Shown: positions 6,952 to 12,638 of the stretch, piece by piece
Layout: every line of letters starts with the position of its first letter
Numbering within the stretch: position 1 is the first letter of the stretch
Assembly (NCBI GenBank): GCA_030829925.1
Contig: JAURNZ010000059.1
Span: 1 to 16,000 of the forward strand
Reading direction: 5' to 3'
Source: Gammaproteobacteria bacterium
GTDB lineage: Bacteria; Pseudomonadota; Gammaproteobacteria; Comchoanobacterales; Comchoanobacteraceae
Length of the DNA stretch: 16,000 nucleotides
Notes under the pieces: generated by a model
What the model was told of the DNA's origin: nothing
Seen by the model: the letters and a program-made list of their open reading frames with translations, nothing else
The model's database searches: none
Program-made: the position numbers and the translations under genes

Positions 6952-7467
6952 TTAATTAACTTGATTGCCGCCAATAATTTTGCCATGAATAGACACATTA
7001 GATCCCTTAACCACACGGCCATTGCCTTGCTCAAAATAAATATTACCGCTAACCTTTGTGTGACCAGATAAAATGACTGTTTGTGGCTCATTATCATGTT
7101 TTAGCATATTGATATCACCCACATTGGTATCATGTAATTCAATTCTGTTTGCTGTGGCATGAACATTTCCAACATTGGTATGTTTCATAACAACAAAACC
7201 TTTAATGGTAAGATCTTTGGATGTATTCACATCATTCAGTTCTGCCGTCCCATGGATTGCTAATGTTTTAAAACTTGCACCCTGTGCCAATAATTGCCCC
7301 TTAACCATGGCATGACCCAAAACTTCAGTACCTGTCAATGAAACCATCCCATTGGCATTTAGGTGGTCCAATGTGCCTTGACTGCAATTTGTTTGGCCAT
7401 AGAGTTCTGTACAATTCGAAAAAGCTAGCATAGGTACAACCCCCATCAACCAGTATCTTTTTTTCAT
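6952..7467 (-). CDS. Exported beta-helix-like protein (bactofilin-like repeats), 171 aa
   Basis: The N-terminus MKKRYWLMGVVPMLAFSNC is a typical export signal: basic start, hydrophobic core, small residues before Cys19. The cysteine context (FSNC) is not a good lipobox, so cleavage by signal peptidase I is as likely as lipid attachment. From residue 35 the chain shows short periodic strands, such as GMVSLTGTEVLGHAMVKGQLL, LAIHGTAELNDVNTSKDLTIKG and VILSGHTKVSGNIYFEQGNG (split here only for reading), with the rise expected of a right-handed beta-helix as in bactofilin-like or adhesin-like proteins. It starts with GGGAG 6 nt before the ATG and has a promoter-like sequence upstream. It is followed after 30 bp by the peptide gene and is probably the first gene of that operon. 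Function is unknown; periplasm or cell surface is the likely location. Confidence 0.75.
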   Translation of the reverse strand: MKKRYWLMGVVPMLAFSNCTELYGQTNCSQGTLDHLNANGMVSLTGTEVLGHAMVKGQLLAQGASFKTLAIHGTAELNDVNTSKDLTIKGFVVMKHTNVGNVHATANRIELHDTNVGDINMLKHDNEPQTVILSGHTKVSGNIYFEQGNGRVVKGSNVSIHGKIIGGNQVN

Positions 7468-7486
7468 AATTTCTCCCGTTATCTGA

Positions 7487-7515
7487 TAAATAGAATGACA
7501 ACTAATCTTTGTAAA
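7487..7515 (-). promoter_or_regulatory. Possible promoter of the beta-helix/peptide/ATP-grasp operon
   Basis: On the minus strand TTTACA (7515-7510, five of six to the -35 consensus) is followed after 17 nt by TATTTA (7492-7487). The mRNA would begin near 7480 and include the GGGAG ribosome site of the gene starting at 7467. No other promoter-like spot is evident before the downstream genes. Confidence 0.4.
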
Positions 7516-7546
7516 AAAAATACAGGGAATATGTAAGCCAGCGTAT

Positions 7547-7575
7547 TTGACCTAAATAAGGAACTAATTTAAGAT
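7547..7575 (+). promoter_or_regulatory. Possible promoter of the trm112-like/hinT operon (leaderless)
   Basis: TTGACC (7547-7552), a 17-nt spacer and TAAGAT (7570-7575) are followed by only 6 nt before the ATG at 7582. A GATAAT at 7573-7578 is an alternative -10 but with a 20-nt spacer. If real, the mRNA would start at or next to the start codon. Confidence 0.4.
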
Positions 7576-7581
7576 AATTAT

Positions 7582-7758
7582 ATGATCGATGCAGCATTAC
7601 TTAATATATTGGTTTGTCCTGTCTCAGGTGCGCCTGTCATCTATGATAGAGAAAATAACCAGCTTATATGCCATACAAGCAAATTAGTCTATCCAATTAT
7701 AGATGGTATTCCTGTGATGCTTGAAGAAAAGGCCAAGCCTTTCGTTGAACCACAATAA
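7582..7758 (+). CDS. UPF0434/Trm112-like small protein (YcaR family)
   Basis: The 58-residue protein MIDAALLNILVCPVSGAPVI, then YDRENNQLICHTSKLVYPII and DGIPVMLEEKAKPF, is a clear member of the YcaR/UPF0434 family. Marks are LLxIL-V-CPV, L-I-C, L-x-Y-P-I-x-DGIPVML. Related Trm112 proteins are zinc-containing activators of methyltransferases; the bacterial members have no firmly assigned role, though they are often near lpxK/kdsB. The usual CPxC has become CPVS here, leaving only Cys12 and Cys30, so zinc binding may be weakened or lost. The gene has no Shine-Dalgarno sequence but a promoter-like pair directly before the ATG. It is followed after 22 bp by hinT. Confidence 0.9.
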   Translation: MIDAALLNILVCPVSGAPVIYDRENNQLICHTSKLVYPIIDGIPVMLEEKAKPFVEPQ

Positions 7759-7780
7759 AATTATCTGAGGGGGTAGAAAA

Positions 7781-8119
7781 ATGGATAATGATATCTTTTT
7801 AAAAATTATAGCAAGAGAAGTGCCGGCTGACATTGTTTATGAGGACGAGCATTGTATTGCTTTTCATGACATAGCACCTAAAGCACCCACACATGTGTTG
7901 GTTATCCCCAAAAGAAAAACGCCTAAATTATCTGACTTCACACCAGACAAAGATCCAGATGTTATGCATGCTTTTAGTAAAATTCCCCATGTAGCCAAAA
8001 TATTAGGATTAGAAGATTTTAGAGTTATTTTGAATAATGGAGAAGGTGCTTGCCAAACGGTTTTTCACATTCATTTTCATATCCTGGGTGGCAAAAGATT
8101 GGCTTGGCAACCTGATTAG
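7781..8119 (+). CDS. hinT: HIT-family purine nucleoside phosphoramidase
   Basis: HinT hydrolyses nucleoside 5'-phosphoramidates such as AMP-lysine, and acts as a cytosolic dimer. The 112-residue length is usual. DIFLKIIAREVPADIVYEDE (4-23), FHDIAPKAPTHVLVIPK (28-44) and the histidine triad VFHIHFHILGG (94-104; H96, H98, H100, with H98 the expected nucleophile) are all in place, as is the NNGEGACQTV loop before it. A GAGGGGG ribosome site stands close before the ATG. Relative to common HinT sequences the helix after residue 52 (TPDKDPDVMHAFSKIPHVAK) is normal, and the C-terminus ends soon after W109-Q-P-D. The gene follows the trm112-like gene and is probably cotranscribed; a short hairpin with a T-run follows. 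Confidence 0.95.
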   Translation: MDNDIFLKIIAREVPADIVYEDEHCIAFHDIAPKAPTHVLVIPKRKTPKLSDFTPDKDPDVMHAFSKIPHVAKILGLEDFRVILNNGEGACQTVFHIHFHILGGKRLAWQPD

Positions 8120-8301
8120 GCACCTAAAGCCCATAAATCATAGGTGATTTTTTTAGGTTGATAACTATTAACTTTTTCTACTTTTCCAGAAGTAAAATGA
8201 TGATCTTGCACAGTATAAGATTCCAAAATGCTTCTTGCAAACGATTGATTGCAGTTAAAGACTACAATTGATACACAACACATTTTATTTATAATACCCA
8301 T
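8116..8301 (-). CDS. Doubtful small hypothetical protein, 61 aa
   Basis: This reading frame starts MGIINKMCCVSIVVFNCNQS and ends KKITYDLWALGA. The hydrophobic stretch 5-16 followed by polar residues and SFA could be a poor signal peptide; an internal ATG at codon 7 is another possible start. It has no Shine-Dalgarno sequence, but a TACACA/TACAAT promoter-like pair lies right before the first ATG. It converges on hinT, overlapping its last codons by 4 bp and covering the possible hinT terminator. No family is recognised. It may be a real secreted small protein, an RNA, or chance. Confidence 0.35.
   Translation of the reverse strand: MGIINKMCCVSIVVFNCNQSFARSILESYTVQDHHFTSGKVEKVNSYQPKKITYDLWALGA
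8121..8154 (+). terminator. Possible rho-independent terminator after hinT
   Basis: CACCTA (8121-8126) pairs with TAGGTG (8141-8146) across a 14-nt loop and is followed by a run of seven T (8148-8154). The stem is short and the loop large, so this is weak. An alternative pairing, ACCTAAA (8122-8128) with TTTAGGT (8152-8158), could serve either strand. Confidence 0.35.
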
Positions 8302-8308
8302 AAAGAAT

Positions 8309-8337
8309 ATTGTACCACAATTTAATATAAATGTGTA
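8309..8337 (-). promoter_or_regulatory. Possible promoter in the gap after the S9 peptidase gene
   Basis: On the minus strand TACACA (8337-8332), 17 nt and TACAAT (8314-8309) precede the ATG at 8301 by 7 nt. It would start a leaderless message for the 61-residue frame, or a small RNA. Confidence 0.3.
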
Positions 8338-8344
8338 TATTCAA

Positions 8345-10153
8345 TCACTTGCACTTGTAAAAGAAACATTCTTTTACAAGTGCTGTAATTTTATTCTCTA
8401 GCTGCTTAAAACCATGTTTTTCATTTGGGAAAGCATGGTATTCACAAGAAACATGATGTGCTTCTAATGCATCTACCATCATTATTGTTTGACTGGGTGG
8501 GACAACTTTATCTAACAAACCATGAAAAAATATAATTGGCACTTTAATTTTATTAATTTCGTATGTCGGCGAACGATCTATATAACGCTTTTCTTCTTCT
8601 GGATAGCCCCCAATCAAATAATCTAAATAGCATTGTTCAAATTTATGAGTAATTTTTAGCAACTGCATCAAATCACTAACACCATAGTAGCAGCCACCTG
8701 CAGCAAACTTCCCAGAATACATCAAAGCCCTTAGTGTTGTAAGCCCTCCTGAGCTTTTACCTCTAATGAAGCATCGTTTTGGATCAACCATTCTAGTATC
8801 AACCAAATAATCTCTTGCAGCTACACAATCTTCAACGTCTATAATCCCCCATTGATGCTCAAGGGCATCCTGATAAGCGCGCCCATAACCCGTACTGCCA
8901 CGATAGTTGACATCCACTACACTGATGCCCTGATTAACCCAAAACTGAATCATTGGATCCCATTGGGGCGATGTTGCAGCCGTTGGACCACCATGACACA
9001 ACACCAATAAAGGCGGCAATGTTTCTGAAGCATGAAAATTTTGAGCATCATAGAAAAAAGCATGTGCTTGAGCGCCATCTAGTGATGGGAACTGAATCGG
9101 TTTTGCAGGCACAACTGATTCTTGGTCATGATTAAACTTATTTTCTTCAAGTAGTGACCATTTACCCGAAATAACGTTGATACGTAAAATTTTTGGTGGA
9201 GCGTCTATAAATGCCCCTATTACAAATAAATTCTCACCCTCGGTGGCCATAAATGGCAAATAATCACAGCATGGCAAATCAAAGACATGCCATTCATGAT
9301 TCACAATTTTTCCCAACACCCTTTGTTCAGGTGGACCGGCAATGGCAATACATACATCATTATCCATGACAGCAATGTTTTGTTGCCCTTGTTGCCATCG
9401 TTCAAAACCGAAATGCATTTGAGCAGGATAAAGTGGCTTGCCATCTAAATATACATTGGCCCATCCCGTTTGGTCAGAGGTATACAATAATTGATTTTGC
9501 GATGTCCAACAAAACTGGCTAATGACATCATGATTTGAAGTGTTTATTGTTTGCATAACACCTTGTTCATACCAACGACCATAACACAGCTGACACTGAT
9601 GCCAAGGCATATTTGGGTGATTCCAATATAAGTAAGCCCACAACTTTCCATCTTTATTAAACCTTGGACTTGCATAGAAATCATGCCCCTCCGCAACAGT
9701 GGTCTCCACGAGCGTATCTAAATTGATTGATATAATCCTATTTACGATGTCATCTTCGTGATGGACTTCCTGAATGGCAATCAATACATCATGACTTAAA
9801 TCTATGTCTGCATAACGTGTGTGTTGGTCCCCAGTAGTTATTAGATCAATCACTTTGGTTTGTCGATGATATCGGCATATTTGCTGATCTTTTTGACGGA
9901 TAAAATAAATATCACCATTAACATGTATGGCATAATCACCACCACCATACTCATGGACGTGATTCCCCAAAGCATCATCACCATCAACTAAGGTTTCTTT
10001 TTCACCATCAGGTTCCAAAACAACTAAATAATCACCTTTTACATCAGGGTTGCTTTCTATCCAATGACAATGACCTTGCCAAACTTTGATTTCTCTTTGA
10101 TGTATTAACTTGCAAAAAGCTTTTTTTGCAGCTGTTTCAATTGATATATTCAT
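8345..10153 (-). CDS. Prolyl oligopeptidase family serine peptidase (S9, acylaminoacyl-peptidase/dipeptidyl-peptidase-like)
   Basis: The protein (602 residues) has an N-terminal seven-bladed-propeller-type region (about 20-345) and a C-terminal alpha/beta hydrolase domain (about 355-602). The propeller gates access so that only short peptides are cut. The hydrolase domain shows LLVLCHGGPTAATSPQWDP (382-400), NYRGSTGYGRAYQDA (416-430), WGIIDVEDCVAARDYL (435-450), nucleophile Ser467 in RGKSSGG (464-470), Asp548 in HGLLDKVVP and His580 in EKHGF. This matches the S9C-like peptidases, in which NYRGSTGYG is characteristic. There is no signal peptide, so it is probably cytosolic. A promoter-like TTGAAT/TATAAT pair ends 8 nt before the ATG, with no Shine-Dalgarno sequence. 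The gene diverges from the HAD-like gene. Exact substrate is unknown. Confidence 0.92.
   Translation of the reverse strand: MNISIETAAKKAFCKLIHQREIKVWQGHCHWIESNPDVKGDYLVVLEPDGEKETLVDGDDALGNHVHEYGGGDYAIHVNGDIYFIRQKDQQICRYHRQTKVIDLITTGDQHTRYADIDLSHDVLIAIQEVHHEDDIVNRIISINLDTLVETTVAEGHDFYASPRFNKDGKLWAYLYWNHPNMPWHQCQLCYGRWYEQGVMQTINTSNHDVISQFCWTSQNQLLYTSDQTGWANVYLDGKPLYPAQMHFGFERWQQGQQNIAVMDNDVCIAIAGPPEQRVLGKIVNHEWHVFDLPCCDYLPFMATEGENLFVIGAFIDAPPKILRINVISGKWSLLEENKFNHDQESVVPAKPIQFPSLDGAQAHAFFYDAQNFHASETLPPLLVLCHGGPTAATSPQWDPMIQFWVNQGISVVDVNYRGSTGYGRAYQDALEHQWGIIDVEDCVAARDYLVDTRMVDPKRCFIRGKSSGGLTTLRALMYSGKFAAGGCYYGVSDLMQLLKITHKFEQCYLDYLIGGYPEEEKRYIDRSPTYEINKIKVPIIFFHGLLDKVVPPSQTIMMVDALEAHHVSCEYHAFPNEKHGFKQLENKITALVKECFFYKCK
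8351..8383 (-). other. Perfect 15-bp inverted repeat in the last codons of the S9 peptidase gene
   Basis: 8351-8365 (gcacttgtaaaagaa) and 8369-8383 (ttcttttacaagtgc) are exact reverse complements around the 3-nt loop aca. In the minus-strand mRNA this hairpin covers residues ALVKECFFYKC and stops just before the final Lys codon and TGA. No T-run follows it, so it is not a standard intrinsic terminator. It may stabilise the 3' end, support termination in another way, or be a recombination or regulator site. Confidence 0.7.
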
Positions 10154-10161
10154 TGGGTCTT

Positions 10162-10191
10162 ATTATAAAACGTTCATTACTTATTATTCAA
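10162..10191 (-). promoter_or_regulatory. Promoter of the S9 peptidase gene
   Basis: On the minus strand TTGAAT (10191-10186), an 18-nt spacer and a perfect TATAAT (10167-10162) precede the ATG at 10153 by 8 nt. The mRNA would start at about 10155, so it would have almost no leader. Confidence 0.5.
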
Positions 10192-10194
10192 ACC

Positions 10195-10223
10195 TTGACA
10201 CAGCATTAATTTTATACGATAAA
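10195..10223 (+). promoter_or_regulatory. Promoter of the HAD-like gene
   Basis: A perfect TTGACA (10195-10200), a 17-nt spacer and GATAAA (10218-10223) end 6 nt before the ATG at 10230. Its -35 box lies 3 bp from the -35 box of the divergent peptidase promoter, so the two could compete or share a regulator. Confidence 0.5.
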
Positions 10224-10229
10224 GTGATT

Positions 10230-11060
10230 ATGCAACTTTCATATACTGACGCGATCGCTTTTGGCTTTTGCTCACTTTCAATTTGTTTCTTTTTAACGCT
10301 TAACTTAAGAAGTAAACAAAGGTTTTTTTCCTATCTTTCACGCCAACTTGGCTTGAATCAATTCATTCAATATTTCTGCAACTCAAAGCATAATAAAGTT
10401 TGGGTCATAAGTATCGACTATGATGGTACATTTGATGATGGGCATGAGGTGATTAAAGCTTGGATTAATCAATTTAGAAATCAATTTTCAAGAGTCATCT
10501 TGATGATAGGAAGTATACGGCAATCCCGATTCACTGATGAGCTTAATGATCGATATAATAATAACGGGAGCATCAGACGTATTGAAGACTTCGCATATGA
10601 AAATGAATTTGAATTTGACTCTTTTTTAATTGGGGACTCACTTGATAATAGAGAAGCTGGGGAAACCTATCTTATTTGGAGCATTCAAGACGACATTGCC
10701 CTCAAAGCAAGCTGTAATGTATTGACAAATGAAACATTAAAATTTCTTTATGATAAAAAAACACCTATTGTTCACGCTCAAATGCATCACATAAAAGAAG
10801 TTTTTCCTAATAAGGACATTACCTATACCCTCATCGATGATAGAGAAGACATTGGTGCTTTTTTAAATAAGCATATTACAACAAGTATCCCACCACGCGT
10901 TACTTATAATTTCGTATTATTTAATGAATTTTTGGAATGCAAAACACCTTTTAAACCAATCCCTTCTACTGCAAACCTTTTTGATACTCAATGGCGGCTA
11001 CATCATTCAAATAAAACACCACCCTGTTACCCACTTATCAAGCATTCGTTAGCAACCTAA
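10230..11060 (+). CDS. HAD-like protein with N-terminal membrane segment (Legionellales effector-like)
   Basis: With the start at 10230 the protein has 276 residues. A hydrophobic segment (about 8-25, AIAFGFCSLSICFFLTLNL) precedes the domain. VISIDYDGTFDDG (59-71) is HAD motif I with D63 and D65, LMIGSIRQSR (91-100) is a motif II-like strand with Ser95, and HAQMHHIKEVFPNKDITYTL followed by IDDREDIGAFL (182-212) provides the acidic motif IV (D203, D204, D207). The combination of ...QMH..., ...N.I... and DDRED is, to my recollection, shared by a group of uncharacterised Legionella and Coxiella proteins; that attribution is from memory. A frame-open ATG at 10110 would add 40 residues but overlaps the peptidase gene and its promoter, so I reject it. 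Probably a phosphatase-like fold; substrate unknown. Confidence 0.75.
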   Translation: MQLSYTDAIAFGFCSLSICFFLTLNLRSKQRFFSYLSRQLGLNQFIQYFCNSKHNKVWVISIDYDGTFDDGHEVIKAWINQFRNQFSRVILMIGSIRQSRFTDELNDRYNNNGSIRRIEDFAYENEFEFDSFLIGDSLDNREAGETYLIWSIQDDIALKASCNVLTNETLKFLYDKKTPIVHAQMHHIKEVFPNKDITYTLIDDREDIGAFLNKHITTSIPPRVTYNFVLFNEFLECKTPFKPIPSTANLFDTQWRLHHSNKTPPCYPLIKHSLAT

Positions 11061-11112
11061 TTTTTTTAAAACACTTAATATTTTCTTAAAGTTAATTGCG
11101 TAAAATTTTAGT

Positions 11113-11673
11113 ATGTCTGTTTTAAAAAATAAAACCATTAGCATACTTAAAGATATTTATTCGTTTATTATGCTTTCTATATGTGCGATTTATCGCCCAT
11201 GGGTTGATTTATACCAAAGTTTAAAGCACAAAGCCGATGGTTCTTTTCTATTCCAAAGAAAAGACTATCAAAACTTCCTAACTGAAAATTTAAAACAAAT
11301 AAAGCCTTGTATACGCTTATATTGGCATTTACTGTATGGAAGTAGTTTTATCATTGCAAAACTAATCAACATTATTGTGTTTTACCCGTTTAGATTTTAT
11401 GCAACAACACATACAAACAACAATAAAATGAACGAATATAAACTTATTGAAAAAGATATTAATGACAGAATTTTGAAAGAACCTAAAACTAACCCTCAAA
11501 GAACTTCAAAACTATTCATAACCATAAAAACAATGCCAGAAACATTCAATGAAAAGGAAATTAATGACGAAATAAATAATGCTTTCACCAACTACTTTAA
11601 AGGGCCATTATCATCATCTAAAAAGGCACTCAACCAATTTAGAATCAACCCCATTGATTCTTATAAACCTTAA
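11113..11673 (+). CDS. Hypothetical membrane-associated protein, 186 aa
   Basis: I recognise no family. Two hydrophobic stretches are visible, about 14-32 (DIYSFIMLSICAIYRPWVDL) and 72-93 (HLLYGSSFIIAKLINIIVFY), both flanked by basic and aromatic residues, so a membrane or membrane-peripheral location is likely. The rest (100-186) is polar, rich in Asn, Lys and Thr, and probably helical or unstructured. The gene follows the HAD-like gene after 52 bp on the same strand. TAAAAT lies 6 nt before its ATG and there is no Shine-Dalgarno sequence. It ends in a 4-bp tail-to-tail overlap with the ankyrin-like gene. Composition is a little more AT-rich and Asn/Lys-rich than its housekeeping neighbours. 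Real gene likely; role unknown. Confidence 0.6.
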   Translation: MSVLKNKTISILKDIYSFIMLSICAIYRPWVDLYQSLKHKADGSFLFQRKDYQNFLTENLKQIKPCIRLYWHLLYGSSFIIAKLINIIVFYPFRFYATTHTNNNKMNEYKLIEKDINDRILKEPKTNPQRTSKLFITIKTMPETFNEKEINDEINNAFTNYFKGPLSSSKKALNQFRINPIDSYKP

Positions 11674-12572
11674 AATTTAGAGTGAAGCGTTTTTAATGTT
11701 TCACGCTCATATGCATCCATCTTAAAAAAGCTTTGATAGCTTATTTTCAAAAATGTCTCAACATTTTCATGCTCTACTTGTGTCAAGTAACGATTAGTAT
11801 TTAAACCCTTTGGCACTATAAAGCTAATGATATGATCACATAGATCCGCACATAATATGTTGTTAAAATTCTTTATTCCACATCTCATAATCCCGTGCAT
11901 CCACCCAGATAGCATAAAATGTTTGTGATATTGGTAACTAATTATGACTGCACGCGAACACCATGCATCAGTCATAAGATTTAGATGATGTCTAGCTATA
12001 ATTCTGATTGTTGGCTGTATAATGTCAAGCGCATCAATAATGGTTTTTTCACTACTTTGTTGATCTCGTCTGAAATACTGGTAATAAAGTCTTTGAGCAT
12101 ACAGATCATCTTCGATTCCTTTATCTTTTTTTATTATGACTTGTTGAAGTTGAGACCAAACATAATCATGATTTAATGCTGGAGGCAGAAGCATATCAAT
12201 TTCATCTACACCGTATCGTGCTATATATGTTGCAAAGGTTTTTGTTGGAATTAAATTTCTACCTATGTGGGTTTGATGAAATGTGTTTAAAATTTTAAAA
12301 CCGATGGTTTTAAAGTTGTTAGCCTCTAACGAAGCCAACATGAAACGCTCGTCAATAGAAATATGTTTTAAGAACATGAAGCCTAAATGATGCCTATTCA
12401 TATGTGCTAGCACATAGTCAATTCTACTAATATCGTTTGCTTGAATGGCTTCTATTAAATCTATTTTAAAAGCCTCATAATCTAAGTATATCCCAATTTT
12501 AGATGCTAAGATAAACACGTTGTCAGTAATGGAATAGCGTAAATAATTTACAAATTGTTGAAGTGGAAGCAT
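11670..12572 (-). CDS. Hypothetical protein, possibly degenerate ankyrin repeats, 300 aa
   Basis: No family is firmly recognised. The N-terminal part shows segments of ankyrin type, for example DLIEAIQANDISRIDYVLAH (38-57) and ERFMLASLEANNFKTIGFKI (75-94), with A-x-x-x-N-D/N-x-x-x-I/V spacing of about 37 residues. The rest is helical. Near the C-terminus, ILCADLCDHIISFIVPKG (about 238-255) recalls the I-x-S-x-L core seen near the ends of the two repeat proteins at the left of the window. No signal peptide or membrane segment is evident. The ATG at 12570-12572 has no clear ribosome site; a 9-bp palindromic hairpin lies 28 bp upstream. The gene ends 4 bp inside the opposite gene. Candidate protein-protein interaction or effector protein, by inference. 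Confidence 0.6.
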   Translation of the reverse strand: MLPLQQFVNYLRYSITDNVFILASKIGIYLDYEAFKIDLIEAIQANDISRIDYVLAHMNRHHLGFMFLKHISIDERFMLASLEANNFKTIGFKILNTFHQTHIGRNLIPTKTFATYIARYGVDEIDMLLPPALNHDYVWSQLQQVIIKKDKGIEDDLYAQRLYYQYFRRDQQSSEKTIIDALDIIQPTIRIIARHHLNLMTDAWCSRAVIISYQYHKHFMLSGWMHGIMRCGIKNFNNILCADLCDHIISFIVPKGLNTNRYLTQVEHENVETFLKISYQSFFKMDAYERETLKTLHSKF

Positions 12573-12599
12573 TGTTTTTTATTTTCATGCTACCACACT

Positions 12600-12622
12600 T
12601 GCCTTAACTCAATGTTAAGGCA
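12600..12622 (-). other. 9-bp inverted repeat between polA and the ankyrin-like gene
   Basis: TGCCTTAAC and GTTAAGGCA form a perfect 9-bp stem around a 5-nt loop (tcaat). It lies 16 bp after the polA stop and 28 bp before the next start. No T-run follows on either strand, so it may be a weak terminator or an operator rather than a classical terminator. Confidence 0.55.
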
Positions 12623-12638
12623 GACTATATGTCATACT

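Noticed and set aside
10111..10130. Palindrome tgcaaaaagctttttttgca
   Set aside because: It is a low-complexity A/T run in the first codons of the peptidase gene (AAKKAF) and is explained by coding.
10110..10229. Forty-codon N-terminal extension of the HAD-like gene
   Set aside because: It would overlap the start of the opposite peptidase gene and its promoter; TTGACA/GATAAA lies downstream of that ATG, and the added residues look non-coding.
12600..12622. Intrinsic terminator of polA
   Set aside because: The stem is perfect but no T-run follows it on the minus strand, so it is listed only as an inverted repeat.
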